A stretch of DNA of 64,000 nucleotides from Microbacterium sp. SD291. GTDB lineage: Bacteria; Actinomycetota; Actinomycetes; Actinomycetales; Microbacteriaceae. Position numbers and translations under genes: made by a program. Of this stretch, positions 26,926-34,516 are shown in pieces (positions within the stretch are counted from its first letter, which is position 1; the number at the start of each line of letters is the position of its first letter). Under the pieces are notes generated by a model. It had not been told where the DNA came from, made no database searches, and saw only the letters and a list, made by a program, of their open reading frames with translations. The stretch covers positions 1 through 64,000 of the forward strand of contig NZ_JADIJR010000016.1 in assembly GCF_017355365.1 (NCBI RefSeq). Direction: 5' to 3'.

Positions 26926-28073
26926 GCGCCCCTCCGCGCCGATGCAGGGATACGGGCGCCCAGATCCTCGAGCAGCGCGACATACGAGGCCGCCGCTGCG
27001 CGCCACCCGTGCCGCAGCGCGCTCTCCCGGCACCGCTCCCGCCAGGAGCCGGGTTCGGCGGCGGCGAGCTCCTCCAGCCGTTGCGCGATCTCACGCGGGT
27101 CCTGGCCGGTGAGGTAGCCGTTCTCACCGTCGACGATCACCTCGGGAGCGATGCCGACGCGCGTGCACACGACCGGGATGCCGGAGGCCAGGGCCTCGAG
27201 TATGACGAGGCCATGCGACTCGTAGGCGCTCGGGAACACGAACATGTCGGCAGCGGCATACAGCTCGAGCAGGTTCTGCCGAGGGCCGGTGAACAGCACC
27301 CGGTCGGCGACGCCGAGGCGCTCGGCCTGCGCGCGCGCGTTCTCGATGGAGTGTTCGTAGCCGCCGACCGCCAGCAGCAGGACGGTCGTCGCTTCGGTGA
27401 GCGCCTGGATCGCGTGCTCCAGGCCTTTGCGCTCGAACTCGTAGCCGACGAACAGCGCAACGCGATGTTCGTCGTCGAGCTGCAGCGACTCACGGGCGGC
27501 CCGGCGCTCGGCATCCGTCGGCGGCTGGAACCGTTCGCCGTCGACCCCGTTCGGGATGACCTCGATGCGCGGGCGGACCCTCCCGTACGTGCGCCGCAGG
27601 GCGTCCGGCTCGGACGCCGACAGCGCGACGACCGCCTGATGGATGCCGGTGCGATACCGGATCAGGTCGCGGACGAAGGTGAACGTGTGCGTGGGGTTGC
27701 GCAGCATCCGCCAGACTCCGTTGCCCCGCTGGCGCATCGCCTCGCCGACGATCCCGTGGTTGACGTAGACGTCCCCTGCCATCACACCGTTGTGGCAGAT
27801 CGACACGGAGCCGGGACGTTCCGCGAGGAAGCGCTTCGCGCGCCGGGTGCCGACGGTGCTGAACCACGCGGCCCGTCGCAGCAGGAACACGCCCGACCCG
27901 ATGCGGCTGCGCGGCGACCGCGCGCGCCACGGCCGGCCCATCGCGGATGCCGTGCCGAACGTGAACGAATCCACCGTGTGACCGAGCTCGCGGAACTCCC
28001 GCTCGAGGTTCCACGCGACTCCGGCTACGCCGAACCCCGGGCCGATGGTCGGGGCGATCTGCACGATGTGCAT
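26922..28073 (-). CDS. GT4 family glycosyltransferase
   Basis: A 383-residue GT-B protein. It begins IVQIAPTIGPGFGVAGVAW, with VIPNGVDGERFQPP before the donor domain, VALFVGYEFERKGLEHAI, and EX7E at Glu285/Glu293 (YESHGLVILE). It shares one base with the stop of the upstream fusion gene (TGATG) and 4 nt with the downstream GT4 gene. Second gene of the operon. Confidence 0.88.
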   Translation of the reverse strand: MHIVQIAPTIGPGFGVAGVAWNLEREFRELGHTVDSFTFGTASAMGRPWRARSPRSRIGSGVFLLRRAAWFSTVGTRRAKRFLAERPGSVSICHNGVMAGDVYVNHGIVGEAMRQRGNGVWRMLRNPTHTFTFVRDLIRYRTGIHQAVVALSASEPDALRRTYGRVRPRIEVIPNGVDGERFQPPTDAERRAARESLQLDDEHRVALFVGYEFERKGLEHAIQALTEATTVLLLAVGGYEHSIENARAQAERLGVADRVLFTGPRQNLLELYAAADMFVFPSAYESHGLVILEALASGIPVVCTRVGIAPEVIVDGENGYLTGQDPREIAQRLEELAAAEPGSWRERCRESALRHGWRAAAASYVALLEDLGARIPASARRGA

Positions 28074-30031
28074 CAGTGCGCCCTTCCGGCTCGCGTCTCG
28101 GCGCGCATCGGACCCAGACGATACAGCCGCGCGCGCCGGCGCGCGGCTGCGCCGCGCTCACCGGGTAGAAGCGCCGACCGCACGGTCGCGCCCAGCCACT
28201 GCGCCGCGCGTGCGCTCGCCCAGCCGGCCGCTCCGAAGTGCTTGCGGTAGTAGCGCTCCTGCGAGGCATGGAACGTCGTGTCACGTCGCAGCGGGTCGGT
28301 GCTGGTGCCGGCACCCGAGTGCAGTGCACGTGCGGCGTCGACCTGTCGGTGATGCCAGCCCAGCCGGTGCGCGCGGTAGGCCCAGTCCGTCTCCTCCGCG
28401 TACAGGAAGAAGCGCTCATCGAACCCGCCGACCTGCTCGAGCGCCGCCGCGCGCAGCAGCAGCACGGAGCCGATCACGAATCGGGGGCCGCGGATGAACC
28501 GCCCGAGGCCGACAGCCTCGAGCCAGGCTCGTGCGGGGGAGGGGAACACCCACTCCACTCTCGCCGCGGCTCCCGCTTCGTCGATCTGCGCCGGGCCGAC
28601 GCTGGCGAGGTCGCGGTCGGCATGCAGCGCGGACTTCAGCACGCCGACGGCTTCGGGATCGATCACGGCGTCCGGGTTGAGGAGCAGCACGTCGGCGCCT
28701 GGTACGAGGCGGTCGTCGAGGCCCAGGTTCACGGCCGCGCCGAAGCCGATGTTTGCGCCCGAGTCGCGATAGCGCACCCCGAGTTCCGCGCACAGCGCAG
28801 CGTTCTCCGGCATCGACGAGTTGTCGATCACCGTGACCGGCAGGGAGGCGACCGGCTCCAGCGCGCGCCGCAGAAGATCAGGAGCCCCGTAGGCGACGAC
28901 GATCACCTCGACGGCGTCGTCGGCACGCGCCCCGTCCGTGACGGGTGCGGTGTGCAGGATGCTGCGGTAGAGCGCCAGGTAGTCGGCGGCGACCGCATCC
29001 CAGGAGCATTCGGCGGCCCTGATCCGCCCTGCGGCGGTGAGCCGGTCGCGCTGCGGCCCGGCAGCGTCCACGAGCGCGTTGGCGAGGGCCGACGCATCGC
29101 CGTGCGGGACGACGAGCCCCGCTCCGCTCACGACGTCGGGCAGGGCGCCGGCATCGCTCGAGACCACCGGGACGCCTGCGGCCATCGCCTCCACCGCGAC
29201 GCGGCCGAACTGCTCGGTCCAGGAAGGTGTGGGCAGCGACGGCACAGCGAGGACGTCGATTCCGGCGAGGAACTCCGGGACGTCGCCGGGCTCGACGCCG
29301 CCGACGTACTCGACGCGATCGGCCAGACCACGGGTTGCGGACTCCGCCTCGATGCGCGCGGACAGGGGGCCGGTTCCCGCGATGCGAGCGTGCAGGCGCG
29401 GGTCGGAGGCGAGCGCGTCGAGCAGCACCAGCAGGCCCTTCTCGGGCACCAGCCGTCCGAGGAACCCGACGACGATCCGGCCGCGATGCGGCGGACGCTC
29501 CGTCTGCGTCGGCGCGGGCAGATCGACGCCGAGCGGGATCACCCGTGCGCGACCCGGGAAGCCCTTGCGCTCGGCGATCAGGGCGGCGTCACGGTTGCAC
29601 GCGGAGACGGCGGATGCGGCGACGAGCGCCCGGCGCTCGATGGCGCGGAAAGGCAGCGGGTAGCGCTTCAGCAGGTTCTGCGCCGTGTAGAGCATGAACG
29701 GCGCGCGCTGCCGGCGGAGCGCCCGCAGCACGAGCACCTCGGCCATGCTCAGCGAGAACGGCTCTTCGTGGATGTCGATCACATCCCAGTCCTCGCCGAG
29801 CGCCTTCCAGAGAGGCCGCGGATCGTAGACGAACAGAGCCGGATGCGTGCCGAACGTGCGGGCGCCCGTCGCGGGGTCGTCTGCGTCGGTGCTCAGGGTG
29901 ACCGGGACGCCCCCGGCATGCCACCGTCTTGCAGTGATCACCGTGACCTGCGCCCCGCGCGTGCGGAGGGCGCGTTCGCGGCCCCGCCATCCGGGAACAG
30001 TGGCGCTGTGAGAGATTCTCAACACACGCAT
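28073..30031 (-). CDS. bifunctional GT4-GT2 glycosyltransferase fusion
   Basis: A 652-residue single reading frame with two complete transferases. Residues 1-365 are GT-B/GT4: HGRIVVGFLGRLVPEKGLL and EX7E at Glu273/Glu281 (TEQFGRVAVE). From about 373 a GT-A/GT2 domain follows: VIVVAYGAPDLLRRAL, NIGFGAAVNLGL, LLLNPDAVIDPEAV, then FDERFFLYAEETDW as in rhamnosyltransferases. No stop or frameshift lies between them, so it may add two successive sugars. ATG 30031 has GGGGAG upstream; the frame stays open to 31651 only as antisense. First gene of the reverse operon. Confidence 0.88.
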   Translation of the reverse strand: MRVLRISHSATVPGWRGRERALRTRGAQVTVITARRWHAGGVPVTLSTDADDPATGARTFGTHPALFVYDPRPLWKALGEDWDVIDIHEEPFSLSMAEVLVLRALRRQRAPFMLYTAQNLLKRYPLPFRAIERRALVAASAVSACNRDAALIAERKGFPGRARVIPLGVDLPAPTQTERPPHRGRIVVGFLGRLVPEKGLLVLLDALASDPRLHARIAGTGPLSARIEAESATRGLADRVEYVGGVEPGDVPEFLAGIDVLAVPSLPTPSWTEQFGRVAVEAMAAGVPVVSSDAGALPDVVSGAGLVVPHGDASALANALVDAAGPQRDRLTAAGRIRAAECSWDAVAADYLALYRSILHTAPVTDGARADDAVEVIVVAYGAPDLLRRALEPVASLPVTVIDNSSMPENAALCAELGVRYRDSGANIGFGAAVNLGLDDRLVPGADVLLLNPDAVIDPEAVGVLKSALHADRDLASVGPAQIDEAGAAARVEWVFPSPARAWLEAVGLGRFIRGPRFVIGSVLLLRAAALEQVGGFDERFFLYAEETDWAYRAHRLGWHHRQVDAARALHSGAGTSTDPLRRDTTFHASQERYYRKHFGAAGWASARAAQWLGATVRSALLPGERGAAARRRARLYRLGPMRAETRAGRAH

Positions 30032-30039
30032 GCCGACTC

Positions 30040-30094
30040 CCCCTATACTTTCGTCTAATAGTAGACGCCCCGGTTGGCCACTTTGGGAGTGGCC
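30040..30094. promoter_or_regulatory. divergent promoter region with two inverted repeats
   Basis: An AT-rich pocket between divergent operons. TATACT (30044-30049) is a good forward -10; TACTAT (complement of 30058-30063) is a candidate reverse -10. A perfect inverted repeat CGTCTA-ATAG-TAGACG covers 30052-30067 and another, GGCCACT-TTGGG-AGTGGCC, covers 30076-30094. The first overlaps both -10 candidates and could be an operator. -35 elements are not clear. Confidence 0.5.
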
Positions 30095-30139
30095 GATGGG
30101 GACCGGGAAGTCTGCGACAACGATTCTGGGGATCGAAAA

Positions 30140-31357
30140 ATGGGGACTGGGGACCTGGGGTTCCCCGTGCCGCGTATTGTCCATCTGGACCATACGACGG
30201 TACGCGGGGGAGCTGAGATGGCGCTGGCGCGCCTGCTTTCCGTCGAGCCGGGCTGGCATGCCGACGTCATGCTGCCCGCCGATGACGGCGAGGACGCGTT
30301 CGTCGACCTGCCGTCGAGCGCGCGGCGCTGGGTGTGCGGCGTCCGGCAGAACGCCGGAGGCAGCAGCGCGTCGCCGCTGAGGATGATCGATGTCGGCATC
30401 CGCCTTCTGGTGCAGGCGGCGGTCACGCGCTGGCATCCGACCGTGCGCAACAGCGACCTGATCGTCGCCAACAGCACACGTGCGGCGGCGTACGCCGCAC
30501 TCGCGCTGCGAGGCACGGACAAGCCGTTCGTCGTCCACCTGCGAGACCATGTGAGCGCCGACAGCCTCGGCACATTCGGGCATCGCCTGATGACGCAGCT
30601 GATCCTTCCTCGTGCCGACGGAGTGATCGCGAACTCGAACGGCACGCTCGAGACGGCCGCGCCGTACATCCGGCGCAATGCGGTCTCGGCCGTGATCCCG
30701 AGCCCGGCGGGCCTGGGCGAGGTCCACGACCCGAAGCGGTCGGGAGACGCGCTGCGTGTCGGGATGCTGGCGCGAATCGACCCGTGGAAGGGGCAGATGC
30801 TCCTTCTCGAAGCCTTCGCGCTCGCATTCCCGAAGGGCGCGGAGCAGCTCGACATCGCCGGCGGCTCGCCGTTCATGCACGATGACTTCCTCGCGCAGCT
30901 CAAGCGTCGCGCCGGCGAGCTGGGTGTCGCCGATCGGGTGAACTTCCTCGGTCATGTCGATGACATCGCCCCGCTGCTGGCCGGCTGGGACATCGCGGTG
31001 CAGTCGTCGCTGAGGCCTGAGCCGCTGGGGCAGAACGTGCTCCAGTATCTGGCATCCGGCACTGCGACGATCGTGGCGGACGAGGGCGGGCCCACGGAAT
31101 GGGTGCAGCACGACGTGAACGGTTTGCGGGTGCGCCCGCGCGACGTGGATGCGCTCTCCTCCGCGATGCGCGCGCTGGCGGCGGATCCCGCGCGCCGGCG
31201 TCGTCTGGCGGCGAGGGCGGCGAGCACGCAGGGCCTGATGGACGACCGCGAGATCGCGGAGAATCACGCCAGGGCCTACGGTGATGTGCTTCGTCGCGCG
31301 GGCGTGAAGGTGCGCATCCGGTCGTCCAGGTCGCGGCACATCGTGGCGGCGGCCTGA
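30140..31357 (+). CDS. GT4-like glycosyltransferase with altered EX7E
   Basis: A 405-residue GT-B protein. It has HLDHTTVRGGAEMALARLL near the start, VHLRDHVSADSLG, a donor-domain entry RVGMLARIDPWKGQMLLLEA, then SLRPEPLGQNVLQYLASG, where the second Glu of EX7E is Gln. ATG 30140 is taken as start; GTG 30167, with CTGGGG 6 nt upstream, would begin right at the first beta strand and is about equally likely. It heads a forward operon with the nucleotidyltransferase, PqqD and MauE genes. The Gln substitution may lower or alter activity. Confidence 0.8.
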   Translation: MGTGDLGFPVPRIVHLDHTTVRGGAEMALARLLSVEPGWHADVMLPADDGEDAFVDLPSSARRWVCGVRQNAGGSSASPLRMIDVGIRLLVQAAVTRWHPTVRNSDLIVANSTRAAAYAALALRGTDKPFVVHLRDHVSADSLGTFGHRLMTQLILPRADGVIANSNGTLETAAPYIRRNAVSAVIPSPAGLGEVHDPKRSGDALRVGMLARIDPWKGQMLLLEAFALAFPKGAEQLDIAGGSPFMHDDFLAQLKRRAGELGVADRVNFLGHVDDIAPLLAGWDIAVQSSLRPEPLGQNVLQYLASGTATIVADEGGPTEWVQHDVNGLRVRPRDVDALSSAMRALAADPARRRRLAARAASTQGLMDDREIAENHARAYGDVLRRAGVKVRIRSSRSRHIVAAA

Positions 31358-31409
31358 CCGCCTGCGGCTGGACGGTCCCGCGAGTGCTTCGTGCCATAGG
31401 CTGGCGGGC

Positions 31410-32276
31410 GTGGTCGAGACGATGATCCAGCAGGTGCCGGCGCGAGTGCGCCTCGCCATGCTCCGGGCCGCGACCCAGGTCTTCGGCGAACGCGCCGGTG
31501 TGCGGATGCTGCACATCAAGGGTGACGCTGTGGACACGTCGCTTCGCGCGATGAAGACCACGGGCAGCGACGTCGACGTGCTCGTGGACCCGCGCCGGAT
31601 CGGCGCCCTGCACACGGCGCTGCTGCAGGCGGGCTGGAGCGTGTACAGCACCTTTCACTCGGGCTCGCCGTTCGGTCACGCGCAGACGTACTTCCATGGC
31701 GACTGGGGGCACCTGGATGTGCATCGTCGGTTCCCCGGCATCCAGATCCCGGATGCCGACGCGTTCGAGCTCCTGTGGGAGTCCCGCATCCCCGGGGAGG
31801 TCGCCGGGATCGAGTACCGGGCCCCGAGCGTCGATGCGCAGGCCGTGCTGCTCATGCTCAACTCCGCGCGAGACTCTCGCCACGGCCGGCAGACCGCGGA
31901 GCGGCTGTGGGGTGCGGTCGGTGCCGAGCAGAAGATCCGATGCCTGGCGCTGGTCGCCGAGCTCGACGCGGTCGTCGCGTTCGCCGCGGCGACCGGGCGG
32001 CTCGAGGCGTACGCGCATCGGCGCGAGTACCGGCTGTGGAAGGCCGTGTCGCAGGGCGGCTCGCGGATCGCCGAATGGTGGGGCCGGATCCGCGCCCAGC
32101 GGACGCTGCGCGACGCCGTCAGGGTCGGTGCGAGATCCGTGCTGGTGAACCGTGAGCGCCTCGAGCACAGACTCGGGCATTCTCCGTCCGCGCGCGACGT
32201 GCTCGCCGAGTTCTCGGCGCGGTCCGTTCAGGGCCTTCGCGAGGCCTGGCTCATCGTCTTCCGGAGGCGCCGATGA
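31410..32276 (+). CDS. nucleotidyltransferase family protein (PF14907-like), paralogue 1
   Basis: A 288-residue protein. MLHIKGDAVD (about 33-42) and TGSDVDVLVDP (about 51-61) give the GS...DxD core of the nucleotidyltransferase fold, and HLDVHRRFPG near 103 supplies a third carboxylate. This is the NTP_transf_5 type found with HprK-like kinases and PqqD proteins in lasso-peptide and exopolysaccharide loci. GTG 31410 begins 52 nt after the GT4. It overlaps the PqqD gene by 4 nt (ATGA). A clear paralogue is the N-terminal domain of the protein at 53216. The substrate is unknown. Confidence 0.82.
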   Translation: MVETMIQQVPARVRLAMLRAATQVFGERAGVRMLHIKGDAVDTSLRAMKTTGSDVDVLVDPRRIGALHTALLQAGWSVYSTFHSGSPFGHAQTYFHGDWGHLDVHRRFPGIQIPDADAFELLWESRIPGEVAGIEYRAPSVDAQAVLLMLNSARDSRHGRQTAERLWGAVGAEQKIRCLALVAELDAVVAFAAATGRLEAYAHRREYRLWKAVSQGGSRIAEWWGRIRAQRTLRDAVRVGARSVLVNRERLEHRLGHSPSARDVLAEFSARSVQGLREAWLIVFRRRR

Positions 32277-32536
32277 GTCCGGCGTATCTCCCGGCCGAAG
32301 CGGTCGGCGTCATCCAGGACGGCGACAGCGTCTACGTCGCGAATCTCCCGCGCGGCCCGATCGTGGTCCTCGAGGGGACGGCGGCGCTCGTCTGGAAGGC
32401 CGCGTGCTCGGGCCCCGCCGACACGCTCGCAGAGCGCGTCGCGGCGGCCGTCGGTGAAGACGTCGCGGCGATCGAGACGGGCATGGCGGAATTCATTGCC
32501 GACCTCGTCGAGCGCGGGCTGCTGGCCGCCGCCTGA
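32273..32536 (+). CDS. PqqD family protein
   Basis: An 87-residue stand-alone PqqD-like protein: VGVIQDGDSVYVANLPRG, then LEGTAALVWKA, the usual W-containing helix, and a C-terminal helix ending FIADLVERGLL. PqqD domains are RiPP recognition elements that bind leader peptides and present them to modifying enzymes. The ATGA overlap with the nucleotidyltransferase gene ties the two together. No short precursor-like gene is seen on either side. Confidence 0.82.
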   Translation: MSPAYLPAEAVGVIQDGDSVYVANLPRGPIVVLEGTAALVWKAACSGPADTLAERVAAAVGEDVAAIETGMAEFIADLVERGLLAAA

Positions 32537-32574
32537 CGGGCCCTCGCCCGCTGCACGGCCGCTAGCATTGGCCC

Positions 32575-33576
32575 ATGCCCACCGCTCTCGCCGTGATGCC
32601 GGCGCTCATCGTCGGGGTCGTGCTGATCTTCTCCGGCGTGCTCAAAGCCGGTGCGCCGGCCGACATGCACGAGCTGGAGACCCTCGGCGTTCCTGCGCCG
32701 TTGCGCCGCCGCTGGCTGGTCGTCCTGCACCCTTGGGCGGAGATCGCCCTGGGGCTCGCCCTGATCGCGCTGGGCGGGGTGCTGGGAGTGCTCGCAGGCC
32801 TCGCCGCGACCGTGCTGATGGCGGGTTATCTGTGGCTGGTGTCACGTGCGCTGCGCACGGCGCCGGATGCCTCCTGCTCCTGCTTCGGCTCCAGCCGTCC
32901 GGTGACGCGCGCTACGGTCGTCCGCAACGCCTGGCTGACCGCTCTGAGTGCCGCTGCCGCTGCCGTGTCGTGGGCGAACCCGCTGCTCGGCGGGCCGGTG
33001 GCAGCGCTCGGGTGGGAGGGCGCGCTGTGGGTGCTCGGAGCGGCTGCAGCCGCACTCACCGCGGCGCTGATCGTGCGCCCGGACGGTGCGGAACCGGCGG
33101 CGTCCGAGAGCACGGCACTGTCGGCGCCGCAAGACGCCGACGAATCGGAGTACTTCCGCACCCGCACGCCCGCCGTGGCGGTGACGCTCGCCGACGGGAC
33201 CACGACCAATCTCCGGCTGCTGGCGAGCCGCCGACCGACGCTCCTGCTGGCGGTCAGCGAGACGTGCGGCTCGTGCCAGTCGGTGATCGACGGCGCCGTG
33301 CAATGGCGCGAGCGTCTCCCGGAGGTCGACGTCCGTCTCATGGTGACCCTTCCGCCCGAGAGCAGCACCCTCGCCGATACGACGGCGCCGCAGACGCTGC
33401 ACGATCCCCAGGGGCTCGTCGCCGAGTCGCTGGGGCCGTGGCGGACGCCGAGCGCCGTGCTGCTCGGCGTCGACGGGATGCTCGCCGGGGGCCCGGTGTC
33501 GGGGCCAGGAGCTGTGGAGGAGTTCGTCGCGGAGATCGAGGAGAGCCTTCGCGAGCTCCGCCCCGCGGGCGGTTGA
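32575..33576 (+). CDS. MauE-type membrane protein fused to a thioredoxin-like domain
   Basis: A 333-residue protein. The N-terminal ~150 residues form a MauE/DoxX-like four-helix unit (LIFSGVLKAGAP near the start, then CSCFG at about 102-106). After a Glu/Ala-rich linker the C-terminal domain is thioredoxin-like with CGSC at about 230-233 and TPSAVLLGVDG near the end. Such proteins relay electrons to or from extracytoplasmic disulfides. It lies 38 nt after the PqqD gene in the same operon. It could reduce or form disulfides in a partner such as the cysteine-rich secreted protein at 24233, which is inference. Confidence 0.8.
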   Translation: MPTALAVMPALIVGVVLIFSGVLKAGAPADMHELETLGVPAPLRRRWLVVLHPWAEIALGLALIALGGVLGVLAGLAATVLMAGYLWLVSRALRTAPDASCSCFGSSRPVTRATVVRNAWLTALSAAAAAVSWANPLLGGPVAALGWEGALWVLGAAAAALTAALIVRPDGAEPAASESTALSAPQDADESEYFRTRTPAVAVTLADGTTTNLRLLASRRPTLLLAVSETCGSCQSVIDGAVQWRERLPEVDVRLMVTLPPESSTLADTTAPQTLHDPQGLVAESLGPWRTPSAVLLGVDGMLAGGPVSGPGAVEEFVAEIEESLRELRPAGG

Positions 33577-33607
33577 GGGCATTCGCGGGCCGCTGACATT
33601 GCTCTTG

Positions 33608-34089
33608 GGCCGCTCAGCCTGTCGAAGCGTCCCGTGGCGGCGGGCCCTTCGACAGGCTCAGGGACCCAGGTCCGCGGGCCCTTCGACAGGCTCAGGGACC
33701 GAGGTCGGCGGGCCCTTCGACAGGCTCAGGGACCGAGGTCGGCGGCTCAGGAGCCGAGGGGTCGCTGATGCCATCACTGGGTCGCTGAGCTTGTCGAAGC
33801 GTCCCCTGGCGGCGGGCCCTTCGACAGGCTCAGGGACCGAGGGCGGCGGGCCCTTCGACAGGCTCAGGGACCGAGGTCGGGGGGCTCAGGAGCCGAGGGG
33901 TCGGCTGATGCCATCACTGGGTCGCTGAGCTTGTCGAAGCGTCCCCTGGCGGCGGGCCCTTCGACAGGCTCAGGGACCCAGTGCGGGGGGCCCTTCGACA
34001 GGCTCAGGGACCCAGTGCGGGGGGCTCAGGAGCCGAGGGGTCGCTGACGCCATCACTGGGTCGCTGAGCTTGTCGAAGCGTCCCCTGGC
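33608..34089. repeat. higher-order tandem array of the CTTCGACAGGCTCAG repeat
   Basis: Seven exact copies of CTTCGACAGGCTCAGGGACC start at 33647, 33681, 33715, 33819, 33853, 33959 and 33993. Reverse-orientation copies (GTCGCTGAGCTTGTCGAAG) lie at 33781, 33921 and 34060, and a variant at 33608. Adjacent opposite copies can pair into ~20-bp stems. The whole pattern repeats with a 139-140 bp period (GGCTCAGGAGCCG at 33744, 33883 and 34023). It fills most of the 427-bp gap between the convergent MauE and GIY-YIG genes and probably acts as a terminator-like or REP-like element. No other gene is seen in this gap. Confidence 0.9.
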
Positions 34090-34369
34090 GGGACCTGGAC
34101 AACTCAGGCAACTCATCCCCGCGCTCTTCGATCAGAGCGAGCTTCTTCTTCCGGCTCCAACCCTGGATCTGCTTCTCGCGGAAGAAGGCGACATCCACGG
34201 TGTCGAATCGCTCGGCGTACGCCAGATGCACCGGACGTCGCTTCCAGGTGAACTTCGCCGCGAAATCCGGGTCGTTGTTGTGCTGCCACACGCGCGACTC
34301 GAGCTCGCCGTTCGTGCTCCCGGTGTAGAAGCTGCCGTCGGCGCAGCGGAGGATGTAGGTCCAGGCCAT
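34004..34369 (-). CDS. GIY-YIG nuclease-domain protein with repeat-derived tail
   Basis: A 121-residue protein of the short YhbQ/UvrC-N type: WTYILRCADGSFYTGST gives the GIY-YIG strands, followed by ESRVWQHN, FREKQIQGWSRKKKLALIE and a conserved Glu. The first ~95 residues are normal for the family; the last ~26, starting TLRQAQRPSDG, are translated from the dispersed repeat at 34004-34089, so the original stop has been lost or replaced. ATG 34369 is preferred; ATG 34381 is possible. Repeat arrays lie on both sides. Confidence 0.82.
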   Translation of the reverse strand: MAWTYILRCADGSFYTGSTNGELESRVWQHNNDPDFAAKFTWKRRPVHLAYAERFDTVDVAFFREKQIQGWSRKKKLALIEERGDELPELSRSRQGTLRQAQRPSDGVSDPSAPEPPALGP

Positions 34370-34432
34370 GGTGTACAGCATCCCGTGCTCGCGCCGGTTC
34401 TGGGGCGGCTGTGGAGAACTTCTGTCTGGGTC

Positions 34433-34507
34433 CTTCGACAGGCTCAGGGACCCAGGGCCCTTCGACAGGCTCAGGGGCCCAGGGGCCCTTCGACAGGCTC
34501 AGGGACC
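34433..34507. repeat. three-copy array of the CTTCGACAGGCTCAG repeat
   Basis: Three head-to-tail copies at 34433-34452, 34460-34479 (one mismatch) and 34488-34507, immediately downstream of the stop of the reverse GT4 gene and upstream of the GIY-YIG gene. All have the same orientation. Same family as the arrays at 33608 and 55871. Confidence 0.88.
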
Positions 34508-34516
34508 CAGGGGCGG

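Noticed and set aside
31410..33576. Lasso-peptide biosynthesis cluster
   Set aside because: No transglutaminase-like protease, asparagine-synthetase-like cyclase or precursor gene is present; only the tailoring-type enzymes are similar.
33599..33928. 109-residue forward frame within the repeat array
   Set aside because: It is only a translation of the repeat units and ends in them; no ribosome binding site or family.
33608..34089. Regularly spaced repeats resembling a CRISPR array
   Set aside because: The units have no unique spacers, occur in both orientations and follow a 139-140 bp higher-order period; no cas genes are nearby.
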